64,000 nucleotides of DNA from Chersky-840 sp050011815. GTDB lineage: Bacteria > Actinomycetota > Acidimicrobiia > Acidimicrobiales > UBA8190. Under the pieces are notes generated by a model. The model was not told where the DNA came from. It searched no databases and saw only the letters and a list, made by a program, of their open reading frames with translations. The stretch lies in NCBI GenBank assembly GCA_050011815.1, contig JBEKIJ010000001.1, positions 62,001-126,000 of the forward strand. Reading direction: 5' to 3'. Each line of letters starts with the position of its first letter. Within the stretch, counting starts at the first letter, position 1. A program made the position numbers and the translations under genes. Below are positions 42,405-51,490 of the stretch, in pieces.

Positions 42405-45400
42405 TTAAGTGAGACGTTCGAGAACTAGCCGGGCGTCAGAACCGACGTATCCGTACCCGCCGGAGACGGCGGCGTCGAGAGCGGCTTGAGCCATCGTGCG
42501 GGCACGAGAATGGTCGTCTGCTCGATTGCGGTCGGCGAGCATCGCCGCCCACGCCGCTTGGGTGCGGGCCACGAGGATGGGCGAGTGCACGCGTTGGTGG
42601 AGTTCTAGAGCTTCGGTAAACCAACGTTCGGCGTCGTCATACCGGCGCTCGAGATGGTCGAGCTGTCCGAGGTAATGACAAAGCGCCGGCTCGAAGCCGA
42701 CGCCGAGCCAGATTATCTGGTCGTGATACGGGACGATCAGGGCTCGCAGATACGGGGCAGCTTCAACTGAGCCGAGGACGGCGGCCGCGTCGATCCACGA
42801 GCCCATGGCGAAGCTCCACGCAAGGTCCTTCGGCATTTGAAAGCCGTCGGCCCGATCCTCGTCGAGCATTTGCCTTGCTACGTCGACGAGACCAGCGCGC
42901 GCCTTGGCGAGCACGAGCACGGCCCGGTAGACGCGGAGTGCCGGAGTCTCGGAGAGGATCTGCTCGATGAGAGGAATCATCTCGTGCAGTCGGCCCTGAT
43001 GATGCCGCACGTTGCCGAGTTGAGTGGCATAGAAGGTAAAGGCGTCGGGTTCACCGTTCTCCGTCCCAAACGACAAGGCGGCCTCGGCCACGCGTTCATA
43101 CCCCGCGAGGTCACCGCGCAGCCCCGCGAGGTACGCCTGGTGGTATGTGTGGTTCCATCGGATCGAGGTGTGGGGGATCCGTGCCGCGATCTCGGCCTCG
43201 CGGACAAAGTGGGTGTTGATGGCGGCGCCATCGCCTCGTTCCAGCGCAAGGCACTCACCGAGGTTGTGACACCAGTACAGCGATGCGGCATCATCGACCT
43301 TGTGGGCGATTTGGAGCACCTCGTCGACCCACGCGGCTCGGAGCGCGAGGGTCGACGGATGAAGGATCGGAAGGTACGACCTCTGTACGGCGAAGGCGAA
43401 CGTCGCCGGATCACCGACGCTGCGGGCGACGGCCACGGACTCTTCGGCCAGGGCCACCCGCTCGGGGAGATCATCCAGGTACACACGCTCCGCTGCGGCG
43501 AGCGCCAGAAGCCGCGCCCGCTCAGCTGTGGGTACGTCGCCGACACGTTCGAGCGCTCGGTCGATGGCGGCGATGCGTTCGTGATCGACATGTCCGATGA
43601 CGCTTGCGAATCCCCGGTTGTTGCTGAGCACTGCCCGCACCAACAGGTCGACATCGTCGATGGTGGCGGCTAGGTGGGCTGCCTCGAGGAGTGTCTCGCG
43701 GTGTTCTGAGATGCCGCACTGGCGCTCCGCTTCGCCCAAACCGACGAGCAGCTCGGCCCGCAGCCGGTCGTCGGGGGGCGCGGCACGGTTGATGAGGTCG
43801 AGTGCTTTGGAGTACCAGCGGACGGCCTCGTCGGGAGCGAGCTGGTCCAGGGCCCGGGCGCCCGCCAGTCGCGCATAGTGGATGGCCTTGCTGCTGTCGG
43901 CGGGTTGGACGGCGGCGGCCCAGTGGTACGCGAGTTCACCCGTACGCTCGCCAGGATCGGCGCCGAGCTGAGCTTCGAGCGCTTCGCCGACCGCGCTGTG
44001 GGCACGGGCTCGGCGCGCCGGGGAGAGGCTGTCGTAGAGGGTGTGTTCGATCAATGCGTGGGCGAACGTGTAGCGATCGGTGCGGTCGGTCGTCTGCAGC
44101 ACCCGGTTGGCGACGGCCGCGTCACAGAGGTCGATGAGACCGTCCACCTCCACGTGGGCCACGGTGGCGAGCAGGGGAAGGTCGAAGTCGCGGCCGATGA
44201 CAGATGCCAAGGCCAGAACGCGCTCGGTGTCGGCCCCGAGGCGTGCGAGGCGCCTCCCGACCACCTCCCGCACGCTCACCGGCAGCCCGACGGCGCGCAG
44301 ATCGGCACCTGCCACCCAGCGGCCGTCGTCGCTCTGATAGACGGCACCGGTTTCGACCAGGTGCCGCACCATCTCACCGACGAAGAACGGGTTCCCGGCG
44401 GTCTCGCCCAACAGTGCATCGCGAAGGGCCACGCCCTCCTCGTCCATCTCGTGGCCCGCCACGCTTTCGAGGAGAGCCAGCAGATCGAGGTCGGAGAGCC
44501 CGCTCAGGGCAATGCGCTCGGCGCCACCCTCGCGGTGCAACCCGGCCAGCAGATCCGACAGAGGATCCCCCGCCGCAACATCCGAGTCGCGAAACGTCCC
44601 GAGCACGCCGACCCGCATGGGCGTTTCGGCGGTGTTCAGGTGGCGCAGGAGCTGGAGACTCGGCCGGTCGGCCCAGTGCAGGTCATCGAGCACCACGAGC
44701 ACCGGATGCTCGACCGAAGCGCGAGCGAGGAGGTCGGCGACGCAGCCGAAGAGCACGAAGCGCTCGCTGTCGGGGTCTTCTGAGGCGGGGACGTCCACCT
44801 CCATGCGTTTGGCGAGCTGGGGAACCAACCGGGCCAGGTGTGCGCCGCGATCGGCTACGTGGGACGCAACCACCGTCTCGGAGACTCCCTCCACGAGCTG
44901 GGCGAGGGCTTCGATCCAGGGCTGGTAGGGGATGCCGAGATCCTCGTCACAGCGGCCATAGACGACGACGGCGCCTTGCTCGTAGGCGTCCGAGGCAAAG
45001 CGAGCCGCAAGGGTGGTCTTGCCGATCCCCGGCTCACCGGCCAGAAGCATCGAGCGGAGCCCACCATCGGCCACCACCGTCTTCCAGGTGTCAACCAACC
45101 GCTCGGATTCGGCGCTTCGACCGACGAAGGTCTCTAACCGGGCCGCATCCAAACGGGCCGGGAAGGTAGGTCGTTCCTCCATCGGATCCACGGGCGTCCA
45201 GACCACCCGGCTTGTTTCTAGCGGGTTGTCGAGACCCTTCAGGTCGAGCGGACCGACCGACTCGAAGACGAGGCCACTTCGCGTTCCCGACAGGTGGCGC
45301 ACCACGTCGGCTACGAGGATCTCGCCACCTTCCGCATGAGTGCACAGGCGGGCGGCCTCGACGACCGGGACGCCGAAGTAGTCGTCGTCTTCCACGTCGG

Positions 45401-45704
45401 CATCCCCGAGCGACACGCCCACCCGCACCATCAGTGGTTCCTCCGCCCGGCGGTTGCGCGAGGCGAACGCCTGCTGGATCTCGACGGCGCAGGCGGCTCC
45501 CCGGGCGGCGCTGTCGGCCACGATCATAAGCCCGTCACCGAGGTTCTTGACCTCCCGGCAGCCGGTCCGGGCGATGGTGTCCTGAAGGATCCCGAAGTGC
45601 TCGCTGCGAAGTTCCTCGGCCCGCTCTTCGCCCACGCGCGACAGAAGCGCGGTTGAACCGACCAAGTCGGTGAAGACGATCGTGACCGTCTTCGTGTTCG
45701 CCAC
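42405..45704 (-). CDS. class III adenylate cyclase fused to AAA/NB-ARC-type ATPase and TPR-like region
   Basis: 1099 residues. N-terminal cyclase domain (1-170) with metal-binding IVFTDLVGSTALL and KNLGDGLMIV and the RVGVSLGD strand. A P-loop STAND/AAA ATPase follows with LLAGEPGIGKTT and Walker B LVVLDDLHWADRPS, then about 550 residues of helical TPR-like repeats. No LuxR-type DNA-binding domain is present at the C-terminus, unlike many relatives. Expected to make cAMP in response to a signal sensed by the repeats. GTG 45704 is preceded by AGGGG. Confidence 0.9.
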   Translation of the reverse strand: MANTKTVTIVFTDLVGSTALLSRVGEERAEELRSEHFGILQDTIARTGCREVKNLGDGLMIVADSAARGAACAVEIQQAFASRNRRAEEPLMVRVGVSLGDADVEDDDYFGVPVVEAARLCTHAEGGEILVADVVRHLSGTRSGLVFESVGPLDLKGLDNPLETSRVVWTPVDPMEERPTFPARLDAARLETFVGRSAESERLVDTWKTVVADGGLRSMLLAGEPGIGKTTLAARFASDAYEQGAVVVYGRCDEDLGIPYQPWIEALAQLVEGVSETVVASHVADRGAHLARLVPQLAKRMEVDVPASEDPDSERFVLFGCVADLLARASVEHPVLVVLDDLHWADRPSLQLLRHLNTAETPMRVGVLGTFRDSDVAAGDPLSDLLAGLHREGGAERIALSGLSDLDLLALLESVAGHEMDEEGVALRDALLGETAGNPFFVGEMVRHLVETGAVYQSDDGRWVAGADLRAVGLPVSVREVVGRRLARLGADTERVLALASVIGRDFDLPLLATVAHVEVDGLIDLCDAAVANRVLQTTDRTDRYTFAHALIEHTLYDSLSPARRARAHSAVGEALEAQLGADPGERTGELAYHWAAAVQPADSSKAIHYARLAGARALDQLAPDEAVRWYSKALDLINRAAPPDDRLRAELLVGLGEAERQCGISEHRETLLEAAHLAATIDDVDLLVRAVLSNNRGFASVIGHVDHERIAAIDRALERVGDVPTAERARLLALAAAERVYLDDLPERVALAEESVAVARSVGDPATFAFAVQRSYLPILHPSTLALRAAWVDEVLQIAHKVDDAASLYWCHNLGECLALERGDGAAINTHFVREAEIAARIPHTSIRWNHTYHQAYLAGLRGDLAGYERVAEAALSFGTENGEPDAFTFYATQLGNVRHHQGRLHEMIPLIEQILSETPALRVYRAVLVLAKARAGLVDVARQMLDEDRADGFQMPKDLAWSFAMGSWIDAAAVLGSVEAAPYLRALIVPYHDQIIWLGVGFEPALCHYLGQLDHLERRYDDAERWFTEALELHQRVHSPILVARTQAAWAAMLADRNRADDHSRARTMAQAALDAAVSGGYGYVGSDARLVLERLT

Positions 45705-46120
45705 GTCAGCCCCCTAGTCGAGCAGTGCGAAGATGGTAGATGGCACCTGACGGTGGTGTCACAAAGGAGACGTGCCAGCCAGGAGCTGCCAGGTCTTTTG
45801 GGCTACCAGACCAAGCGGGAACACGAGAACGTTGCGGGTCGCGCCCGGTCTGCCACTGCCGAGTCAGCCTCAAGGAGTGGACTCGTCTCCGACCTGACCC
45901 ACGCGCGTTCGCACAGCGGCGGTGACCCCCGAGCGGTCACCGTCCGTCTCGGCTACCCCGGTTGGTGAGCTGGCTTCGACATCTGCACACGGACATCCGG
46001 AGGTCTTCATTTGGTGGACCCCTACCGCCTCAACCGTGCCCGAGGGAAGTACATCGAGATTCTCGTGCTTACGTCGATGGTTCTGTGGTTTCTTCCCTAA
46101 CGGGCAGACCGCTCCGTGTC
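45705..46120. other. 416-bp gap without a recognisable gene
   Basis: Lies between the start of the cyclase-ATPase gene and the stop of an SDR gene, both on the minus strand. Short open frames exist but none has a ribosome-binding site, protein-like composition or recognisable motif. It must hold the cyclase promoter. Confidence 0.5.
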
Positions 46121-46861
46121 TCAGTTGGTAATGAGCATCTCCGCGATCGTGACCCGGCGTGGCTGTGAGATCGCGAAGACTAGCGCCGCCGACACGTCCT
46201 CAAGCTCCATCGCCAGATTGGCCGTGCTGAAGGCGAGGGCAATGCGCGACTCTCGGTGCGTGGTGTGCTCGAGGATCTCCGTGCCTCGCACCGTCTCAGG
46301 TTCGATGAGCGTTGTGCGTATCCCTTCCGACCTGAGCTCTAATCGGATGGACTCGTAAAACGCCCCGACCGCGTGCTTCGTCGCCGAGTACACCCCGTTG
46401 CCATCGTGGACGTGCCGACCGGCGGCTGACGAGATCGCGACGAGGTGCCCTTCCTGCTGTGCGACCATGATCGGGAGGCATGCGTGGGTAACGTTGAACA
46501 CGCCCATCACGTTCACCTGAACCATGCGCTGCCAATCGTCGAGATTGGAGCCGAGGGTTGGACCAATGACACCGAGGCCCGCGTTGTTGACGACAACGTC
46601 AAGTCGGCCGGTGTGATTCATCGCCTCGTCCACCGCGTGTTTCGCTTGGGCTGGGTCGGTGACGTCGGTGCGCACCGGGATAATCTCGACACCCTTGGAC
46701 CGGGCAGTCTCCGCGAGCGCCTCGAGGCGAGCGTCCCGCCTCGCCACGGCGACGACCCGATAACCCAATGACGCGAGGTCGAGGGCTATTCTCTCCCCGA
46801 TCCCCGACGACGCCCCGGTCACGAGTGCCGTCCGACTCCCTGGTGCAATTTGCCCTGCCAT
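46121..46861 (-). CDS. short-chain dehydrogenase/reductase
   Basis: 246 residues. TGASSGIG cofactor motif, NNAG, Ser in AISSAAGRH and YSATK catalytic Tyr/Lys: a classical SDR. The C-terminus (TRRE-like RVTIAEMLITN) matches the YdfG/serine-dehydrogenase-like subgroup, where a Val-x-Ile-x-Glu-x-Leu end is common. TAGAGT (46868-46873 minus) lies 6 nt from ATG 46861, so the gene is probably leaderless and monocistronic. Confidence 0.9.
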   Translation of the reverse strand: MAGQIAPGSRTALVTGASSGIGERIALDLASLGYRVVAVARRDARLEALAETARSKGVEIIPVRTDVTDPAQAKHAVDEAMNHTGRLDVVVNNAGLGVIGPTLGSNLDDWQRMVQVNVMGVFNVTHACLPIMVAQQEGHLVAISSAAGRHVHDGNGVYSATKHAVGAFYESIRLELRSEGIRTTLIEPETVRGTEILEHTTHRESRIALAFSTANLAMELEDVSAALVFAISQPRRVTIAEMLITN

Positions 46862-46867
46862 GAGGTG

Positions 46868-46873
46868 ACTCTA
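46868..46873 (-). promoter_or_regulatory. -10 box TAGAGT of the SDR gene
   Basis: Six nt upstream of ATG 46861 on the minus strand; CACCTC fills the spacer, with no ribosome-binding site. Confidence 0.5.
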
Positions 46874-47052
46874 CCCGACGTGCCGCGTTGTTCTGCTTGA
46901 GCTATCCACGCCGCAGAGTGCAGTACCGAGTGAGCGCCGTCGAGAATTCGGCTCGCGTACCCTGACCGAGATTCGATCGTCAGGGTCACCAACCCAAGAG
47001 GCGTCTGGCGCTGAGCGTCATGGTCGGCGACGCCGGCGCAGGGTACGCCTAA

Positions 47053-47646
47053 CTAATTCACGCCCCTGCATCTGCAGAAGGTCTTGCCCTTCACTGGCGA
47101 GCTTCCCGTCCGCGACGAGGCCATCACTGTTACCTCTTGCGCCAGCACCGCGAGCCGGGCGGCGGTGAGGTCGATCCAACGCAGATCAGCCTCCGAGTGG
47201 AAGAGCCTGTGGTCGGCAAGCAGGGCGTCGACGACCCCGCCCTTGTGCTTGAGGTCGGTGAGCTCGCGCACGCGAGCGAGGTGTGCGGCGCGCTGGACAT
47301 CCAGGTACTTCTCCGCCGGGCGACCGAGCATGAGGGAGAGCACAACCTTCACGAAGAGGTCGGTCTGGAGGTGGGGCTCTGGCTGGATCGGCTCGGCGAG
47401 CCACTCCTCGCTCTCGTTCTTCCCGGTCTCGGTGATCGTGTAGCGCTTGCGATCAGGACCGGCTCCGGGTTCAGCCTCGCCGACCATTGCTTTTCCGTCC
47501 CTCGCGAGGCGGGCGAGGGTCGCGTACACCTGGCCGAACGGCAGCGGCCGGCCGCGACCGAAGTAGGCGTCGTAATCGTGCTTCAGGTCGTAGCCGTGAC
47601 TGGGTTCACGCTCGAGGGGTCCGAGAAAGGCCATGGGTACACTCAT
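47053..47646 (-). CDS. PadR-family transcriptional regulator
   Basis: 197 residues (ATG 47646; ATG 47634 possible). N-terminal winged helix AFLGPLEREPSHGYDLKHDYDAYFGRGRPLPFGQVYATLARLARDG with the GQVYxTLxRLxxDG signature, and a C-terminal VirR-like helical dimerisation domain. PadR proteins usually repress an adjacent exporter or enzyme; none is adjacent here, so autoregulation is the only target visible. Confidence 0.9.
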   Translation of the reverse strand: MSVPMAFLGPLEREPSHGYDLKHDYDAYFGRGRPLPFGQVYATLARLARDGKAMVGEAEPGAGPDRKRYTITETGKNESEEWLAEPIQPEPHLQTDLFVKVVLSLMLGRPAEKYLDVQRAAHLARVRELTDLKHKGGVVDALLADHRLFHSEADLRWIDLTAARLAVLAQEVTVMASSRTGSSPVKGKTFCRCRGVN

Positions 47647-47663
47647 TGCGCGAATACTCTCAG

Positions 47664-47680
47664 TGTATACATATGGTCAA
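47664..47680 (-). promoter_or_regulatory. padR promoter/operator: TGTATACA palindrome beside TTGACC
   Basis: An 8-bp palindrome TGTATACA (47664-47671) adjoins TTGACC (47675-47680 on the minus strand), in an unusually AT-rich patch 18-34 bp before the padR ATG. A repressor dimer site overlapping a -35 is the simplest reading. Confidence 0.45.
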
Positions 47681-48174
47681 TAGAAATCACCTGAAGGTTG
47701 CCACCCAAGGCGCGGCTCCCGACAAGGCACGTTGGCCCAAGCGCTCCCCTTCGTCGCATCGTGGGTTCACCAGCCGGCCAGGTGATCGCGGCGGCGAATG
47801 AGATACGCCCTCTCGGCGCTGGTACTTCGTCCGGGCGTTTCTCACCTTCTGCCCTACGCAGAGTGGCGTCGCCCTCGCCGCCCGTACGGCGCGGCTTCAG
47901 TCACCCCAGCGGCGCCGTACCGACCCCGGGCATCTGAGATTCACTCTCCCGGGGGCACGAGCGGAAGGGGGCTAGCCCCAGTGCGCGACGCCCGCTAACC
48001 GCATTCCAAACCGAACTGGCACTTCCTACGGTGTCGGGGGTATGCAAACGCGTTGCTCATCCGCAAGAGGAGGCATGGATGATCGGAGCCTTTATCCCAG
48101 ACCAGCCCGCCACGGGTCTGCATCTCGAGGGCATCCGTCGCGACCCTCGTCGGATGCCTGACGCCTGAGCTGCC
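47681..48174. other. about 500-bp gap between padR and the GT87 gene
   Basis: Short open frames have low-complexity Arg/Pro/Ser composition and no ribosome-binding site, so I see no gene. Two structures stand out: the 12-bp palindrome GGGGCTAGCCCC near 47977, and an inverted repeat GGCATCCG (48130-48137) / CGGATGCC (48151-48158) ending 16 nt before ATG 48175, which could control the mannosyltransferase mRNA. Confidence 0.4.
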
Positions 48175-49554
48175 ATGAACTCGATTGCCGCCTTGGCCCC
48201 CCGCACTTCCGGCGGTGCGCTTCGTCAGTGGTTGCCGGCGGTTCTGTCCGCCGCGGGGGCACTCGGCCTGTCCTTGTACCTGGCGTTCCGCAACTACCAG
48301 GTGGACGTCGACGTCTACCGGATGGGCGGCCAGCACGTTCTGTTGCCGGACCTGTACTCGGTGAAGTTCGGTAACAGCGGTCTGTTCTTCACCTATACGC
48401 CCTTCGCTGCGCTCGTGTTCGCGCTCTTTGGACTGCGCCTCGGCATCTGGTCGCTCCAGTACGTCTGGGCGGTCACGAACATCCTGGCTCTCGCAGCGCT
48501 GATCTACCTATCGATCCGGATCGTGGTTCCCAGACTCCAGCGCAAGCAGGTGGCGTGGCGGGCGCTGCTGTTGGTCTTCCCGGCACTCGCGCTGAACCCG
48601 GTGTTCACCACCGTCGGTCTTGGCCAGATCAACCTCGTTCTCTGCCTCCTCATCACCTGGGACCTTGCGACGGATCGCAGGATCGGCTCACGCACATTGC
48701 CGCTCGGGATAGCGACCGGGCTGGCTGCGGCAATAAAGCTCACCCCGCTCATCTTCGTGCCGTACCTGATCATCACGCGTCGCGCCCGAGGAGCCCTCTA
48801 CGCCGTCCTCACCTTCATCGCGTGCGAGGCGGTCGCCTTCCTCATCACCCCCGGCGACTCGTGGACCTATTGGACAAAGGACATCCTCGACTCCAAGCGC
48901 GCCGGCGCCCTGCTCTACACGAGCGACCAGAATTTGTCGAGCGTTCTGCAGAGGTTGCATCACGGGCCCGTCCCCGCTTCGGTGCTCGTCCCGGCGCTGG
49001 TGGTGATCGGGGTCGGAGGGTTGGCGCTCGCAGCATGGGCGCATCGGCGGTCGTCGGCCGTGCTCGGGCTTCTGGTGTGCGCGACGACAGGCCTGATCAT
49101 CTCGCCCATCACATGGGTCCACCACATGGTGTGGGTGGTGCCGGTGATCATCTGGATGGCCGCAGGTGCTGACCGGCCGAGACGAGGCCGATTGCTGGCC
49201 GGATTCACCGCGGTGCTGTTCATAGCCGCTCCCATCTGGTGGGTGCCCACGTCATGGAAGGTGACCAGACACGCGCCGGAGCTGCATCAGAATTTCTGGC
49301 AGCTCGTTGCCGGCAACTCCTTCTTGTTCGCCATGCTTGCTTTCTTGGCGGGCAGTGCCGTCATGCTTGTGCGGCGACGCGGTGTCTTGCTCCGAGGGCA
49401 CCGGGAAGACGGCGTCGATGTTGAGCTTGTTCCTCCGGTCACCATTGGGGCAACGGAGGTAGTCGTCGCGACCGAGGACCTCGAGCTCGTCGGATCCGAA
49501 AGCGCCGCGGGACCGCCGGCCGGCTCCGCCGATAGGGGAGGGCCCGCCGGCTGA
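48175..49554 (+). CDS. GT87-type polyprenol-phosphate-mannose mannosyltransferase
   Basis: 459-residue polytopic GT-C glycosyltransferase. Membrane segments start at LPAVLSAAGALGLSLYLAF; the first extracytoplasmic loop carries the acidic motif NYQVDVDVYRMGG expected of the catalytic Asp; LYSVKF, FFTYTPFAALVFALFG and the later SPITWVHHMVW segment are family-like. GT87 enzymes (PimE, Rv2181) add alpha-1,2-mannose to PIM/lipomannan or glycoproteins. The acceptor is unknown. The C-terminal about 60 residues are a cytoplasmic Val/Gly/Ala-rich tail. Confidence 0.85.
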   Translation: MNSIAALAPRTSGGALRQWLPAVLSAAGALGLSLYLAFRNYQVDVDVYRMGGQHVLLPDLYSVKFGNSGLFFTYTPFAALVFALFGLRLGIWSLQYVWAVTNILALAALIYLSIRIVVPRLQRKQVAWRALLLVFPALALNPVFTTVGLGQINLVLCLLITWDLATDRRIGSRTLPLGIATGLAAAIKLTPLIFVPYLIITRRARGALYAVLTFIACEAVAFLITPGDSWTYWTKDILDSKRAGALLYTSDQNLSSVLQRLHHGPVPASVLVPALVVIGVGGLALAAWAHRRSSAVLGLLVCATTGLIISPITWVHHMVWVVPVIIWMAAGADRPRRGRLLAGFTAVLFIAAPIWWVPTSWKVTRHAPELHQNFWQLVAGNSFLFAMLAFLAGSAVMLVRRRGVLLRGHREDGVDVELVPPVTIGATEVVVATEDLELVGSESAAGPPAGSADRGGPAG

Positions 49555-49598
49555 GGACCGCAGTGCTGAGGCCCGGACCGGTGGACGGTTCTATGCCG

Positions 49599-50090
49599 TC
49601 AGGATCCGAGTCCAGGTTCGACGTTCCGGCGCCATTTCTCGAATCTGTAGTGGACGCCGCCCTCCTCCTGGTCTGTGCTCTGTTCGAACCTGGTGAACGC
49701 GCTGCGATAGTCGGGGAAGAACTTTGTGCAATGGAAGTCCTCGAGGACCTGGGTGATGAACAGCTCGTCGGCTTGGTCGATGGTCTCCGCATAGACGAAG
49801 GCCCCTCCGATGACCCACACGCCTTCGTCGGGGTGGCTCTTGATCAGGTCGGCCAAAGCGGCGATTGGTTGGAAGCCGGACCGTAGGGGACTCTGATCGG
49901 CAGTCAGCACGTAGTTGTCCCGACCGTGCAGTGGGGCCGAGAACTCGTTGTACGTGGCCCAGCCCATGACGATGAGCCCGGTCGTGGTCTGGTTTTCGAA
50001 GTAGGCAGCATCGCCGGACAGCCTCCAAGGGATGCCCGTGCCGGTGGCGATACCCCTGCTCGTGTCCATCGCAGCAAGGAGGCGGATCAT
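49599..50090 (-). CDS. dihydrofolate reductase-family protein
   Basis: 163 residues from ATG 50090. DHFR landmarks: IRLLAAMDTSRGIATGTGIPWRLSGD (Trp and the acidic active-site residue), GLIVMGWATYNEF (VMGRxT-like, here MGW), and VWVIGGAFVYAETI (NADPH-binding GG). The MGR arginine that contacts NADPH is Trp here. Likely a real folate reductase or a trimethoprim-resistant variant, but RibD-C-like activity cannot be excluded. No thyA is adjacent. Confidence 0.85.
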   Translation of the reverse strand: MIRLLAAMDTSRGIATGTGIPWRLSGDAAYFENQTTTGLIVMGWATYNEFSAPLHGRDNYVLTADQSPLRSGFQPIAALADLIKSHPDEGVWVIGGAFVYAETIDQADELFITQVLEDFHCTKFFPDYRSAFTRFEQSTDQEEGGVHYRFEKWRRNVEPGLGS

Positions 50091-50276
50091 GGGCAGGGAC
50101 TCCTCCGAGCGCAACCAGAGACCAGAGACAGCCCGCCAGGAGGAACGCAGCGGTGAGAGCCGTGGTCGAAAGTCCACCCGTTGTATAACTTGTTGGGATC
50201 AACCGAAGACAACCTCATGCCGTTCCTGACGTTAGCTTCCCGTTCCCTCGACCGATCCGTAGTGGGAGTTGCAAAC

Positions 50277-50621
50277 ATGACGAATTCCATTGAGCCGGAG
50301 GTTCCACCAAGCGGGACCGGGTGCGTGGAGTGTCTCGCGTCCGGGGGTTGGTGGCTACACCTACGACGATGTGTGGAATGCGGCCACATTGGCTGCTGTG
50401 ACAACTCGCCCAGCCAGCACGCGACCGCGCATGCCACCTCGTCAGGGCACTCGGTCATCCGCAGCTTCGAGCCGGGCGAGGACTGGTTTTGGGACTACCG
50501 AACCAATCAGTACATGGATGGACCTCGCCTGGCACCACCGCAGCATCATCCCCTCGATCAACCCGTGCCCGGTCCCGCGGGCCGGGTCCCCGCCAACTGG
50601 CAAAGCCTCTTGGTGGAATAG
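50277..50621 (+). CDS. UBP-type zinc-finger protein
   Basis: 114 residues from ATG 50277 (GGGAG 8 nt upstream). A complete ZnF-UBP motif: GCVECLASGGWWLHLRRC, VECGHIGCCD, then His residues in SPSQHATAHATSSGHSVIRSF and the aromatic pocket DWFWDY. Bacterial stand-alone versions are widespread in actinobacteria, often near redox proteins, with no proven role. The C-terminal Pro-rich tail is unique to this copy. Confidence 0.88.
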   Translation: MTNSIEPEVPPSGTGCVECLASGGWWLHLRRCVECGHIGCCDNSPSQHATAHATSSGHSVIRSFEPGEDWFWDYRTNQYMDGPRLAPPQHHPLDQPVPGPAGRVPANWQSLLVE

Positions 50622-50804
50622 TGACGACGCAAAGGCCGGCGGGCGCCCTGATGGGTTGGCAAATTCCTGCACAGCGGACCGCCCTCCTCGTCGGCCAAGG
50701 GCTGTAGATCTGGGCGGTGTCGAAAGGTTTCTGTCCTCTGTTCGGTCCGGTTCGGGATTGGTCATTGTGGGGCGAGCTCCGAGGGCCGCCCTGCTTCGAA
50801 CAAG

Positions 50805-51242
50805 TCAGCTGAGTTGCTCGGCCAGCGCAACGATGATGCCTTCGGGGCCGCGGACGTAGCAGAGCCGATATTTGTCCTCGTACTGGGCCACCTCGCCAAC
50901 GAGTTCGGCGCCATGAGCCTGCAGGCGGGCCAGGACGTCCTCGAGGTCATCGAGGGCGAACATGATGCGGCGGATGCCCAGCGTGTTCGGCGGTGCGTTC
51001 GGCTCGGCGCTGGTCGCTGTCGGTGTGTGGAACTTCGTCAGTTCGAGCCGGCCATGGCCGTCCGGAGTCCGCACCATCGCGATGTCGAGGCGGACATCGT
51101 CGAGCCCGACGACGCGGTCCACCCAAGGTCCTTCGACTGCCGCCTCGCCCTCGACCTCCAGACCAAGCTCGACGAAGAACGCAATGGCAGCCTCGAGGTC
51201 GTCGACGACGACGCCGACGTGGTCCATCCGCTGGATCGTCAC
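50805..51242 (-). CDS. VOC-superfamily protein (glyoxalase/epimerase-like)
   Basis: 145 residues from GTG 51242. Two beta-alpha-beta-beta-beta modules: IQRMDHVGVVVDDLEAAIAFFVELGLEVEGE and IRRIMFALDDLEDVLARLQAHGAEL. Possible metal ligands are His in MDHVGV, Glu in RLELTKF and Glu in VRGPEGIIVAL. Substrate unknown; methylmalonyl-CoA epimerase-like and resistance-type VOC proteins are both possible. Downstream of the SPFH/RHH pair but with its own promoter box. Confidence 0.85.
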   Translation of the reverse strand: MTIQRMDHVGVVVDDLEAAIAFFVELGLEVEGEAAVEGPWVDRVVGLDDVRLDIAMVRTPDGHGRLELTKFHTPTATSAEPNAPPNTLGIRRIMFALDDLEDVLARLQAHGAELVGEVAQYEDKYRLCYVRGPEGIIVALAEQLS

Positions 51243-51249
51243 GTCCACA

Positions 51250-51255
51250 ATCGTA
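51250..51255 (-). promoter_or_regulatory. -10 box TACGAT of the VOC gene
   Basis: Seven nt upstream of GTG 51242 on the minus strand; decides between this start and the in-frame GTG at 51248, which is too close to the box. Confidence 0.5.
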
Positions 51256-51291
51256 AGAGAACAACCGCCGAGTGCACCTCGAATGCCGGGG

Positions 51292-51486
51292 TCAACCGGT
51301 GGGGGGCCGTCCCCGCTGAGGCAAGGGCCCAACCCTCTTCGGCATCCGCCCCGCATCGTCGAGAGCTCGGCGCAGCAGCATCTCGATGTGGGCGTTCAGG
51401 CTGCGCAGGTCATCGGCGGCCCACCGGGCGAGGGCGTCATGCACAGAGGGGTCGATTCGCAGCAGTACCTGCTTGCGGTCGCTCAC
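51292..51486 (-). CDS. Arc/ribbon-helix-helix DNA-binding protein
   Basis: 64 residues from GTG 51486. The N-terminal strand KQVLLRIDPSVHDALARWAADDLRSLNAHIEMLLRRAL is a typical ribbon-helix-helix fold (MetJ/Arc/HicB-antitoxin type). It begins 4 nt after the SPFH stop, so the two form an operon. The C-terminus is short, basic and Pro-rich. RHH dimers bind inverted repeats; the strong palindrome before the SPFH gene is the obvious candidate site. Confidence 0.85.
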   Translation of the reverse strand: MSDRKQVLLRIDPSVHDALARWAADDLRSLNAHIEMLLRRALDDAGRMPKRVGPLPQRGRPPTG

Positions 51487-51490
51487 GGAC

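Noticed and set aside
45740..45968. Short plus-strand open frames in the cyclase-SDR gap
   Set aside because: No ribosome-binding site, no recognisable motif, and low-complexity composition typical of non-coding GC-rich DNA.
47698..47998. 79- and 66-codon open frames between padR and the GT87 gene
   Set aside because: Arg/Pro/Ser-rich and overlapping in two frames; no start signals or homology features.
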